Source: Bacteroidales bacterium
GTDB taxonomy: Bacteria; Bacteroidota; Bacteroidia; Bacteroidales; Bacteroidaceae
Assembly (NCBI GenBank): GCA_022784065.1
Contig: JALFUO010000081.1
Location: forward strand, 1 to 34,950
Direction of reading: 5' to 3'
Length of the DNA stretch: 34,950 nucleotides
Positions 1-7,386 of this stretch are shown one piece after another. The first letter of the stretch is position 1. The number at the start of each line of letters is the position of its first letter. A program made the translations under genes and the position numbers. Under the pieces are notes generated by a model. It was not told the origin of the DNA. It ran no database searches and saw only the letters and a list, made by a program, of their open reading frames with translations.

Positions 1-25
1 TAACAAGCGTTACAAACTTTGTAAC
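1..25. repeat. End of a GTTACAAACTTTGTAAC palindrome array cut by the window edge
   Basis: Positions 9-25 are the 17-bp motif GTTACAAACTTTGTAAC, whose arms GTTACAAA and TTTGTAAC are perfect inverted copies around one base. Bases 1-8 match the sequence preceding the last copy of the four-unit array at 30797-30876, so this is probably the last unit of a similar array that continues to the left. No function is known to me. Confidence 0.7.
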
Positions 26-40
26 AAACTTTTTCTCGCA

Positions 41-124
41 GATAGTAAAAAATATCAGGCAGATAGTAAAAAATATCAGGCAGAAAGTAAAAAATATCAG
101 GCAGAAAGTAAAAACTATCTGCCT
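41..124. repeat. Tandem 21-bp repeat, about four copies, core AAAAATATCA
   Basis: Units start at 41, 62, 83 and 104. The first three share the core AAAAAATATCAGGCA; the fourth diverges to AAAAACTATCTGCCT. A degenerate continuation runs to about 145. Related 21-bp-period sequence occurs at 30743-30781 and 30900-30960, again next to the GTTACAAACTTTGTAAC palindromes. The block lies downstream of the minus-strand pyrF gene, and bases 125-196 hold nothing else I recognise. Confidence 0.8.
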
Positions 125-196
125 GAAAGTAGAAAACTGAAAGGGTAAAATCCAGTGGATTGTATAAGTGGGCGTGCAGGGTAGGGGCTTTTTGCC

Positions 197-1024
197 TTAT
201 TTCAGCAATTGCTGCATCTGTTCCTGCAATTCGCGGGCCTTTTCGCCTGCCACTTTGGCGAAGTCCTCGGTAGAATCGGCGTAGATGATGCCGCGCGAGG
301 AGTTTACCAAGAGTTCGCAGCGCGGGGTCATGCCGTAGCGGCACACTTCTTCGAGCGAGCCGCCCTGTGCCCCCACGCCGGGCACGAGGAGGAAGTGGCG
401 CGGCGCAATGCGGCGTATGTCTTCAAAGAGTTTGCCCTGCGTGGCACCTACCACGTACATCATCTGCTCGTCAGTGCCCCACTGCTGCGACACGCGGAGC
501 ACGCGCTCGAAGAGGCGCTCGCCCTCCGTGTCGGCGGTGAGCTGGAAATCGTGCGAGCCCTTGTTGCTCGTCAGGGCGAGCAGCACCGCCCACTTGCCGG
601 GGTAGGTGAGAAACGGCGTTACGCTGTCTTCGCCCATGTAGGGCGCAATGGTCAGCGCGTCCACCTGCGTGCCTTCGAAGAAGGTGCGGGCGTACATGGC
701 AGAAGTGTTGCCGATGTCGCCGCGCTTCGCATCGGCAATGATGAATTGGTCGGGATAGTTTGCCTTGATATACTGCACCGTTTGCTCAAACGCCTGCCAG
801 CCTTCGATGCCGAAGCATTCGTAGAAAGCGAGGTTGGGCTTGTAGGCCACGCAGTAGGGGGCGGTGGCGTCGATGATGGCTTTGTTGAACGTGAAGATGG
901 CTTCTGCCGTAGTTGCGCTGTTGGCAATGATGTGCTGCGGCATCTTCTTCAAGTCGGTATCGAGTCCGACGCAGAGGAACGAGCCTTTGCGGGCGATGTT
1001 GTCGATGATTTGCTGTTTGTTCAT
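197..1024 (-). CDS. pyrF: Orotidine 5'-phosphate decarboxylase
   Basis: Catalyses decarboxylation of OMP to UMP, the last step of de novo pyrimidine synthesis, in the cytosol. The 275-residue protein matches the longer type 2 subfamily. Visible features are the catalytic [10 protein letters not shown] segment at residues 98-107 with lysine 100, PGVGAQGG at 215-222, and the phosphate-binding NSSRGI at 241-246 near the C-terminus. The start is an ATG at 1024 and the stop is at 197-199. A family A repeat begins about 15 bp upstream of the start, so the promoter, if separate from prfA, lies in or beyond repeat sequence. It is last in a minus-strand series with purM and prfA. No defect is seen. 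Confidence 0.96.
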   Translation of the reverse strand: MNKQQIIDNIARKGSFLCVGLDTDLKKMPQHIIANSATTAEAIFTFNKAIIDATAPYCVAYKPNLAFYECFGIEGWQAFEQTVQYIKANYPDQFIIADAKRGDIGNTSAMYARTFFEGTQVDALTIAPYMGEDSVTPFLTYPGKWAVLLALTSNKGSHDFQLTADTEGERLFERVLRVSQQWGTDEQMMYVVGATQGKLFEDIRRIAPRHFLLVPGVGAQGGSLEEVCRYGMTPRCELLVNSSRGIIYADSTEDFAKVAGEKARELQEQMQQLLK

Positions 1025-1038
1025 AGAATGTAATTTTT

Positions 1039-1224
1039 AGTAGACAAGTAAACTAGTAGACGAGTAAACAAGACAAGTTTCTATTATATATATTGCGTAG
1101 CAAGACATTCCTGTCTCGTCTACTCGTTTTCTTTGAGATTTTCGGCTGCACTCGGCATAGCCCGATCAAGTTCGGCTCTGCTCTCGCTTGCACGAAAATT
1201 TCCTTGTATACTCGTCTACTTGTA
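1039..1224. repeat. Family A intergenic repeat, copy 1
   Basis: The left end is built of 8-bp units of the type AGTAGACR/AGTAAACR, and the right end (about 1202-1224) is the inverse form, CTTGTATACTCGTCTACTTG. The core, from about 1131, contains GAGATTTTCGGCTGCACTCG and ends CGAAAATTTCCTTG. The same core occurs in the same orientation at 3653-3827 and 9234-9415. This copy fills almost the whole pyrF-prfA gap. It has no coding capacity of its own and resembles a MITE-like or palindromic intergenic element. Confidence 0.8.
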
Positions 1225-1249
1225 TTGGAATCTGTTGCGTGGTTGCTGC

Positions 1250-2359
1250 TTAGAGTTCCGCCTCTTTGAGTCGTTCGGCGTTTTCGGCAATGATGAGGTG
1301 GTCGATGCAGTCTTGAATATCGCCGTCCATAAAAGCCGCGAGGTTATAGATGGTATAATTGATGCGGTGGTCGGTAATGCGGCCTTGCGGATAGTTGTAG
1401 GTGCGGATTTTAGCGGAGCGGTCGCCCGTAGACACGAGGGTCTTGCGGCGCGAGGCGATGTCGTCGGTATACTTCTGGTGCTCGCGGTCGTAGATAAAGG
1501 TGCGCAGGCGTGCGAGGGCTCGTTCCTTATTCTTAGGCTGGTCGCGCGTCTCGGTACATTCGATGAGGATTTCCTCCACTTCGCCCGTCACGGGGTTTTT
1601 CCAGTTGTAGCGCAGGCGCACGCCGCTCTCCACCTTGTTCACGTTCTGTCCGCCCGCGCCGGAGCTGCGGAACGTGTCCCATTTAATCTCGCCCTCGTTG
1701 ATGACCACGTCAAACGCCTCGGCTTCGGGCAGTACCGCCACGGTGGCGGCGGAGGTGTGCACGCGGCCCTGCGTCTCAGTGGCCGGAACGCGCTGCACGC
1801 GGTGTACGCCGCTCTCGTATTTGAGCGTTCCGTAGACATCTGCGCCCGTCACGGAGCAGATGATTTCCTTGAAACCGCCCGCTGCGCCCTCGCTCGCGCT
1901 CGACACTTCGAGGTGCCAGCCTTTGCGCTCGCAGTATTTGGTGTACATGCGGAAGAGGTCGCCGGCAAAGAGTGCGGCTTCGTCGCCGCCCGTGCCGCCG
2001 CGTATTTCGAGAATGGCGTTTTTGCCGTCCTCGGGATCCTTTGGCACAAGCATGAGTTTAATTTCCTCTTCAAGCTGCGGCAGGCGTTGCTCGGCGGCGG
2101 CGAGTTCCTCGCGCGCCATCTCTTTAAGTTCGGGGTCTTGCTCGTTCACAATGAGCTGCTTGCACTCGTCAAGGCTCGTGAGCAGCGTGGCATATTCCTT
2201 GCGTGCCGCCATCAGGTCTTCGAGTTCTTTGTATTCTTTTGTGAGTCGCACGTATCGCTGCTGGTCGGCGATGACAGAGGGGTCGGTGATCAGCGTTGCC
2301 ACCTCCTCAAAGCGTGCTTGCAGTCCTTCGAGTTTTTCTAATAGTGTGGTTGTTGCCAT
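1250..2359 (-). CDS. prfA: Peptide chain release factor 1
   Basis: Class I release factor that reads UAA and UAG and triggers peptidyl-tRNA hydrolysis on the ribosome. At 369 residues it is close to the usual length of about 360. The stop-codon-reading tripeptide is PAT at residues 192-194, which marks RF1 rather than RF2 (SPF). The GGQ motif at 236-238, within GAGGQNVNK, is the catalytic loop whose glutamine is methylated in bacteria. The N-terminal helical domain spans about 1-110. The start is an ATG at 2359. It lies between purM and pyrF on the same strand, with a small hairpin repeat upstream and a family A repeat downstream. Confidence 0.97.
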   Translation of the reverse strand: MATTTLLEKLEGLQARFEEVATLITDPSVIADQQRYVRLTKEYKELEDLMAARKEYATLLTSLDECKQLIVNEQDPELKEMAREELAAAEQRLPQLEEEIKLMLVPKDPEDGKNAILEIRGGTGGDEAALFAGDLFRMYTKYCERKGWHLEVSSASEGAAGGFKEIICSVTGADVYGTLKYESGVHRVQRVPATETQGRVHTSAATVAVLPEAEAFDVVINEGEIKWDTFRSSGAGGQNVNKVESGVRLRYNWKNPVTGEVEEILIECTETRDQPKNKERALARLRTFIYDREHQKYTDDIASRRKTLVSTGDRSAKIRTYNYPQGRITDHRINYTIYNLAAFMDGDIQDCIDHLIIAENAERLKEAEL

Positions 2360-2402
2360 GTATAATATTGTATGGTATCGGTGTAATCGTTCAAAGTATC
2401 AA

Positions 2403-2442
2403 GTAGGGGCGGTTTTGAAAAAACCCCCCTACTCGTGAGACC
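2403..2442. repeat. Short family B hairpin element
   Basis: Bases 2403-2432 form an imperfect hairpin with GTAGGGG and CCCCTAC ends and GTTTT/AAAAC inside. It is followed by CTACTCGTGAGAC, the same right flank that ends the long family B element at 12946-12958. It lies in the purM-prfA gap and may act as an RNA hairpin in that transcript. That role is inference. Confidence 0.65.
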
Positions 2443-2466
2443 TTAGGTAGACGCTTGCCTTCAAAT

Positions 2467-3636
2467 TCAATATTCAAACGTGCCGAACTCGCTCTTAATC
2501 GTCAGCGAGCGCGGTCCTTCCTCGATGCGGCCTATTATTTGCGCGTCGATGTTGAAACTGCGGGAGATGTCGATGACCTGCTGCGCGTGCTCGGGCGCGA
2601 GGTACACTTCGAGGCGATGCCCCATATTGAATACCTTGTACATTTCTGCCCAGTCCGTTCCGCTTTCTTCGGCGATAGCCTTGAAGAGGGGCGGCACGGG
2701 GAACATATTGTCCTTGATGACGCGGCAGTTGTCGCCAACGAAGTGCAGCACCTTGGTCTGAGCGCCGCCGGTGCAGTGCACCATGCCGTGTATCTCGGGG
2801 CGCAGACGGTCGAGCAACTGTTTAACAACAGGCGCGTAAGTTCTTGTGGGAGAGAGCACGAGGCGACCGGCGTCTATGGGCGCACCGGCTACGGGGTCGG
2901 TGAGTTTATAGCTGCCGCTGTAAACCAGTTCCTCAGGCACAGCCTTATCATAGCTTTCGGGATATTTCTCGGCGAGATATTTGGCAAACACGTCGTGTCG
3001 GGCAGAAGTAAGGCCGTTGCTGCCCATACCGCCGTTGTAGGCCGTTTCGTAGGTGGCTTGACCCGAAGACGAGAGGCCCACGATGACGTCGCCCGGGCGG
3101 ATATTCGCGTTGTTGATCACGTCGCTGCGCTTCATGCGGCAAGTCACCGTGGAGTCCACGATAATGGTGCGCACAAGGTCGCCCACGTCGGCCGTTTCGC
3201 CGCCAGTGGCGTAGATGCCGATACCCATGTCGCGCATCTGCTGGAGGAGTTCGTCCGTGCCGTTGATAATGGCAGAGATCACCTCGCCGGGAATGAGCAT
3301 CTTGTTGCGCCCGATGGTGGAGCTGACGAGAATATTATCCACCGCGCCCACGCAGAGCAGGTCGTCCGTGTTCATGATGAGCGCGTCCTGCGCGATGCCT
3401 TTCCACACGGAGAGGTCGCCCGTTTCCTTCCAATACATGTAGGCGAGCGACGACTTAGTGCCTGCGCCGTCTGCATGCATGATGTTGCAATATTCGGGGT
3501 CGCCTCCGAGGATGTCGGGGATAATTTTGCAGAAAGCCTGCGGGAAGATGCCTTTGTCGATGTTCTTAATGGCGTTGTGCACGTCCTCTTTCATTGCGCT
3601 TACGCCGCGCATCATGTATCTTTGCTTGCTGTCCAT
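2467..3636 (-). CDS. purM: Phosphoribosylformylglycinamidine cyclo-ligase (AIR synthetase)
   Basis: Converts FGAM to AIR with ATP in purine synthesis, in the cytosol. The 389-residue protein has the PurM/SelD fold signatures: an N-terminal YMMRGVSAMKEDVHNAIK segment, HADGAGTKSSLAYMYWK, a central GGETADVGDLV segment, and VIVGLSSSGQATYE before the C-terminal half. An upstream in-frame ATG at 3669 exists, but it would put repeat-derived residues on the N-terminus. I therefore chose the ATG at 3636, which gives MDSKQRYMMRG. It is first of the purM, prfA, pyrF series on the minus strand, and a family A element lies directly upstream. Its length suits the roughly 390-residue Bacteroidetes form. Confidence 0.93.
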   Translation of the reverse strand: MDSKQRYMMRGVSAMKEDVHNAIKNIDKGIFPQAFCKIIPDILGGDPEYCNIMHADGAGTKSSLAYMYWKETGDLSVWKGIAQDALIMNTDDLLCVGAVDNILVSSTIGRNKMLIPGEVISAIINGTDELLQQMRDMGIGIYATGGETADVGDLVRTIIVDSTVTCRMKRSDVINNANIRPGDVIVGLSSSGQATYETAYNGGMGSNGLTSARHDVFAKYLAEKYPESYDKAVPEELVYSGSYKLTDPVAGAPIDAGRLVLSPTRTYAPVVKQLLDRLRPEIHGMVHCTGGAQTKVLHFVGDNCRVIKDNMFPVPPLFKAIAEESGTDWAEMYKVFNMGHRLEVYLAPEHAQQVIDISRSFNIDAQIIGRIEEGPRSLTIKSEFGTFEY

Positions 3637-3652
3637 TGAGGATAGGTTTATT

Positions 3653-3827
3653 AGTAGACGAGTAGACAAGTAAACGAGTATACGAGACAGAGATGTTTTG
3701 TAAAATATAAATTTATATGAGTAACTTGTCTTGTTTCTTTGAGATTTTCGGCTGCACTCGGCATAGCCCGAACAAGTTCGGCTCAGCTCTCGCTTGCACG
3801 AAAATTTCCTTGTTTACTAGTTTACTA
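3653..3827. repeat. Family A intergenic repeat, copy 2
   Basis: The left end is AGTAGACGAGTAGACAAG (8-bp units) and the right end is CTTGTTTACTAGTTTACTA (inverse units, 3809-3827). The core, from GAGATTTTCGGCTGCACTCG to CGAAAATTTCCTTG, matches copy 1 and copy 3 almost exactly. Between left end and core is an A+T-rich stretch shared with copy 3 but different in copy 1. It separates the purM start from the lemA stop. Confidence 0.82.
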
Positions 3828-3846
3828 AATAGTTGGTTTCAAAAAA

Positions 3847-4449
3847 TTAAAATTCCACTGCGGGGGCGTTAGCTGCGCTTTCCTGTGCCTCGAACTTAGA
3901 CTTCTTTTCAAATCCGAAGATGCCAGCCACGATGTTGGCGGGGAAACGGCGCACGGCGGTGTTGAACGTCTGCACCGACTCGTTGTAGAGGCGGCGGCTC
4001 TCGGCGATGCGGTTTTCCGTGCCTTCGAGTTGGGCTTGCAGTTCCGAGAAATTCTCGCTGGCTTTCAGTTCTGGATAGCTTTCAGATATGGCCATGAGTT
4101 TGCCGAGCGCGGTGGAGAGGTCGCCCTGTGCCTGCAAGATTTGGCGGGCGCGTTCGGGCGTGAGGTTATCAGCGTCAACGGAGAGTTGCGTTGCCTTGGC
4201 GCGTGCTGCCACGACGTTTTCAAACGTCTCGCTCTCGTGGTTGGCATAGCCCTTCACGGTATTCACGAGGTTGGGTACGAGGTCGGCGCGGCGCTGATAC
4301 TGCGCTTGAAGGTTGCTCCAAGCGGTGGAAGCGGCTTCGTCCTTCGACACAAGTCCGTTGTAGGTGGTGAGCGTGCCGCCGATGAGAATGAGGATAACGA
4401 TGCCGATGGCAATCAGCGTGATGCTGCCTTTGGATAAAGTCTTTGACAT
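3847..4449 (-). CDS. lemA: LemA family membrane-anchored protein
   Basis: LemA family protein of 200 residues, close to the usual size. One hydrophobic helix at about residues 9-30 anchors it in the membrane with a very short cytosolic N-terminus. The family signature follows: TYNGLVSKDEAA, then AWSNLQAQYQRRADLVPNLV at about 43-62. The rest is a helical, extracytoplasmic-type bundle. The biochemical role of LemA is not settled. It lies 50 bp downstream of the TPM-domain gene on the same strand, a recurring pairing in bacteria that suggests a shared envelope function. The start is the ATG at 4449. A family A element lies downstream. Confidence 0.9.
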   Translation of the reverse strand: MSKTLSKGSITLIAIGIVILILIGGTLTTYNGLVSKDEAASTAWSNLQAQYQRRADLVPNLVNTVKGYANHESETFENVVAARAKATQLSVDADNLTPERARQILQAQGDLSTALGKLMAISESYPELKASENFSELQAQLEGTENRIAESRRLYNESVQTFNTAVRRFPANIVAGIFGFEKKSKFEAQESAANAPAVEF

Positions 4450-4499
4450 GATTGGAAAGTTTTATTGTTAAGAAAAGAGTTAAATAGACTATGGAATAA

Positions 4500-5423
4500 T
4501 TAGAAGCGTCCGCCGCTGCCGCCGCCTCCGAAAGAGCCTCCGCCGAACGAGCCGCCTCTGAAACCGCCGCCTCCGCCGCCAAAGCCGCGTCCGCCCCCGC
4601 CGAAGATAACCGGGCCGCCGGAGGAACCGTTGATATTGTCGTTTTCCTGTTCAGTGGTCTGCATCGTGTGGCCGCACTTGCTGCATTTCCACGTCTTGGA
4701 AACCAGCCAGGTGCTCGAATTGATGCGGTTGAGCCGCTTCTTGCTCACGGTCTGCATGGCACGCTTGCCGCACTTGGGGCATTTCTTTATGGACGCGTAG
4801 CCAATGAGCATCATCAGCACGATAAAACCCACAAACACGGCCGCCAGTAATCCCATCACCACGCCGAAATCTTCCTCTTCATCTTCTTCGGGCACTAAGG
4901 ACGTGTCGCCTGAAATCACTTTGGCGAGCGCGTCGACCGTCTGCACGATGGCGGCGTCCCATTCTTCGTCTTTGAGCAGCGGCACCATGATGCGGTTTTC
5001 GACGCGGCGCACCATGGCGTCGGGCAGCGTGCCTTCAAGGCCGCGCCCAGTGAGTATTTGGTAGGAGCGATCCTCTGTGGCGAGGATGACAATAAGTCCT
5101 GTGCTTTGCTTGTTGCCGATGCCGTACTTTCGCGCAAGCGCCATGCCGAACTCATAAGGGTCGTCGCCGTCGAGCTGTTTCACCGCAGCCACAACCGTCT
5201 GAACGCCCTGCTGTTTGTAGAGCGTGTAAAGGATGCTGTCGGCGCGGGCCACGGCGGAGTCGGAAAGCACCCCGTCGGGGTTGCACACGAAACGGTGGTC
5301 GTTTTGCAGGAAAACCATCGGCAGCGTTTCGGGCTTCCATTTCTCCGCAACGGAGTTTAGCGGCAGAAATGCCGCCGTAATAAATATTAGGGAAAGAAAT
5401 ATAAGTGCGTGCTTCTTGATCAC
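4500..5423 (-). CDS. TPM-domain (YgcG-like) membrane protein with zinc ribbon and Gly-rich tail
   Basis: About 307 residues from the chosen start. The order is a signal-like hydrophobic N-terminus, a TPM (TLP18.3/Psb32/MOLO-1) domain, a membrane helix, a zinc ribbon with CPKCGK and CSKCGH, and a Gly/Ser/Phe-rich tail. With the longer TTG start at 5447, the helix is at about 195-217 and the cysteine pairs at 223/226 and 255/258. There is no suitable ATG. I prefer GTG at 5423, because a TAATTTTG -7 box ends only two bases upstream of TTG 5447, and GTG gives a good signal sequence (IKKHALIFLSLIF). It heads a likely two-gene operon with lemA. The domain's exact activity here is unknown. Confidence 0.85.
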   Translation of the reverse strand: MIKKHALIFLSLIFITAAFLPLNSVAEKWKPETLPMVFLQNDHRFVCNPDGVLSDSAVARADSILYTLYKQQGVQTVVAAVKQLDGDDPYEFGMALARKYGIGNKQSTGLIVILATEDRSYQILTGRGLEGTLPDAMVRRVENRIMVPLLKDEEWDAAIVQTVDALAKVISGDTSLVPEEDEEEDFGVVMGLLAAVFVGFIVLMMLIGYASIKKCPKCGKRAMQTVSKKRLNRINSSTWLVSKTWKCSKCGHTMQTTEQENDNINGSSGGPVIFGGGGRGFGGGGGGFRGGSFGGGSFGGGGSGGRF

Positions 5424-5448
5424 TGCTTGCAATATAAGTTTCTGCAAG

Positions 5449-5456
5449 CAAAATTA
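5449..5456 (-). promoter_or_regulatory. Bacteroidetes -7 box for the TPM-lemA operon
   Basis: On the minus strand this reads TAATTTTG, matching the Bacteroidetes TAnnTTTG -7 consensus. A transcript would begin near 5442-5444, leaving about 20 bases before the GTG at 5423. I did not find a well-spaced TTTG -33 element. Confidence 0.5.
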
Positions 5457-5562
5457 CATAGAAATTGACTATCTTACGAGAAAAGCGGTCAAAATATGGA
5501 GGAAATAGCGTTTTTGTAACCCGTTCTTTGGGTGCGTCTCGATAAAAAGTCCCAATTTTGCA

Positions 5563-5570
5563 TAGATTTG
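5563..5570 (+). promoter_or_regulatory. Bacteroidetes -7 box upstream of the endonuclease gene
   Basis: Reads TAGATTTG, a match to TAnnTTTG, and would start transcription near 5576, about 75 bases before the ATG at 5651. No -33 TTTG at 19-21 bases is evident. The 5457-5650 gap is a divergent promoter region with nothing else recognised. Confidence 0.45.
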
Positions 5571-5650
5571 GGCTGGAAAAGCCGATTGCAAACGTTTACG
5601 AAAACAACAACCAATTCCACCAACTGATATACAATATTAATATATACGCA

Positions 5651-7381
5651 ATGAAAAAGATTCTATCCTTCTTATGCATCGCCGCCGTTGCGATTCTTTC
5701 GCAAGCGCAAGCACCCTCGGGCTATTACAGCGCGGCAAAAGGAAAAACAGGCTACGCCCTGAAAACGGCATTGTTTGGTATCGTGGCCGACCACACGGCA
5801 CGCAGCTACGACAACCTTTGGACCGACTTCCGCACCACCGATATGCGCGAAGACGGCAAAGTGTGGGACATGTATTCCGCCACCACCAATTTCTCCTTCG
5901 GCACCGACCAGGCAGGCAATTACAAAAAAGAGGGCGACAAGTATAACCGCGAGCACTCTTTCCCCAAAAGCTGGTTCAATGATGCCAAACCCATGTACAC
6001 CGACCTCGTGCACCTTGTGCCTTCCGACGGTTACGTGAACGGACGCCGCAGCAACTATCCCTACGGCGAAACCAAAAGCCCCACCTATACCTCCAACCAG
6101 GGATGGAGCAAACTCGGCCCGTGCTCCGTGAGCGGGTATACAGGCACCGTGTTCGAACCGAACGACGAATATAAAGGCGACTTCGCACGCATTTATTTCT
6201 ATATGGCGACAGCCTACGAAGACCAAATAGCATCGTGGAGCAGTCCCATGCTGAGCAACAACAAAAACACCGCCTACGCATCGTGGGCCTTGCAGATGCT
6301 CCTGCGCTGGGCGCAGGAAGACCCTGTGAGCCAAAAGGAAATAGACCGCAACAACGCTATCTATGGCATTCAGCATAACAGAAATCCTTTTGTCGACTTC
6401 CCGGGACTCGAGCAATACGTGTGGGGCGACAAGAGCGGCACGCCTTTCAACCCCGATGACTTTGAAACCGGCGGAGGCAGCGAGCAGCCCGTCACGCCCA
6501 ATGACCCCGTATTCTCGCCCGCAGGCGGCTACGTGGCAGAAGGCACGGAGGTGACCATAACCTGCACCACCGAAGGCGCATATATATATTATGCCCTCAA
6601 CGGCGGCGAGGAACTTTGCGCCTATCCGCCCGTGAAATTCACAATCAACGAAGAAACCACCATTTCCGCCTATGCCCAGCTCGGCGAAAAGAAGAGCAGC
6701 ACCGTGAGCGCTACGTATAAAGTGAGCAACAATGCCGGTATTTACGGCGAAAACGACTTCATTCCCGTCACCTCCGCCACGCAGCTCATACCCGGCGGTA
6801 ACTACCTCATCGTATGTCCTTCCAAGAGCCGCGCTCTGGCAGAAACGAACACCGATGTGCGCTCTTATGCAGAAATAGAGTTTAACGACAACGGCTCCAT
6901 CACGACCACCGTGAACGAAGAAGGCTCACCCCGAGCACTCCTCTTAGGCGGCAGCGAAGGACGCTGGACGTTCTTCGACGCGGTTGAGCAGACATATCTT
7001 GGACTCAATACTAACGGCAACAAACTCAACGCCCTCGCCTCCGAAGACTCCGACAACGCGCAGTGGAGCATCAGTTTCACGTCCACGGGAATGGCCGACA
7101 TTGAAAACAACTATTACGAAGAACGCTATATCCGCTACAACAGCAGTGCGCCGCGCTTTGCCTGCTACACTTCCTCACAGACGCTCGTGGCACTCTACGT
7201 GCAAAACGGAACGCAAACCGGCATCGCCTCCCTAGCCCCGGCCGCCGCATCGAGCCAAACCGTCAACGTCTATTCAGCCGACGGCCGCCTCGTGCGCCGC
7301 AACGTGTGCCACGCCAACGCCTGCACAGGCCTGCAATCGGGCATCTACATCGTGGGCGGCAGGAAAGTGATTGTGAAATAG
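5651..7381 (+). CDS. Secreted endonuclease I family nuclease with type IX sorting tail
   Basis: The 576-residue protein begins with a signal peptide (about 1-20, ending SQAQA). An endonuclease I (EndA/NucM) domain fills about 35-258, with NREHSFPKSWF at 99-109 (likely catalytic His102), VPSDGYVNGRRSNYPYGE at 123-140 and HNRNPFVDFP at 242-251. Residues about 285-358 look like a chitobiase-C-terminal-type beta domain. The end (about 536-576, VYSADGRLVRR ... GIYIVGG) matches a type A type IX secretion sorting domain. It is probably exported to the surface or medium to degrade nucleic acid. I chose the ATG at 5651 because it starts the signal peptide. Its stop lies 5 bp before the S9 peptidase start. 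Confidence 0.88.
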   Translation: MKKILSFLCIAAVAILSQAQAPSGYYSAAKGKTGYALKTALFGIVADHTARSYDNLWTDFRTTDMREDGKVWDMYSATTNFSFGTDQAGNYKKEGDKYNREHSFPKSWFNDAKPMYTDLVHLVPSDGYVNGRRSNYPYGETKSPTYTSNQGWSKLGPCSVSGYTGTVFEPNDEYKGDFARIYFYMATAYEDQIASWSSPMLSNNKNTAYASWALQMLLRWAQEDPVSQKEIDRNNAIYGIQHNRNPFVDFPGLEQYVWGDKSGTPFNPDDFETGGGSEQPVTPNDPVFSPAGGYVAEGTEVTITCTTEGAYIYYALNGGEELCAYPPVKFTINEETTISAYAQLGEKKSSTVSATYKVSNNAGIYGENDFIPVTSATQLIPGGNYLIVCPSKSRALAETNTDVRSYAEIEFNDNGSITTTVNEEGSPRALLLGGSEGRWTFFDAVEQTYLGLNTNGNKLNALASEDSDNAQWSISFTSTGMADIENNYYEERYIRYNSSAPRFACYTSSQTLVALYVQNGTQTGIASLAPAAASSQTVNVYSADGRLVRRNVCHANACTGLQSGIYIVGGRKVIVK

Positions 7382-7386
7382 AGGCG

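Noticed and set aside
1133-2341. Plus-strand open frame (402 codons) through a family A core and opposite prfA
   Set aside because: The prfA frame carries the PAT and GGQ motifs. The start of the plus frame is repeat sequence and the rest is low-complexity shadow.
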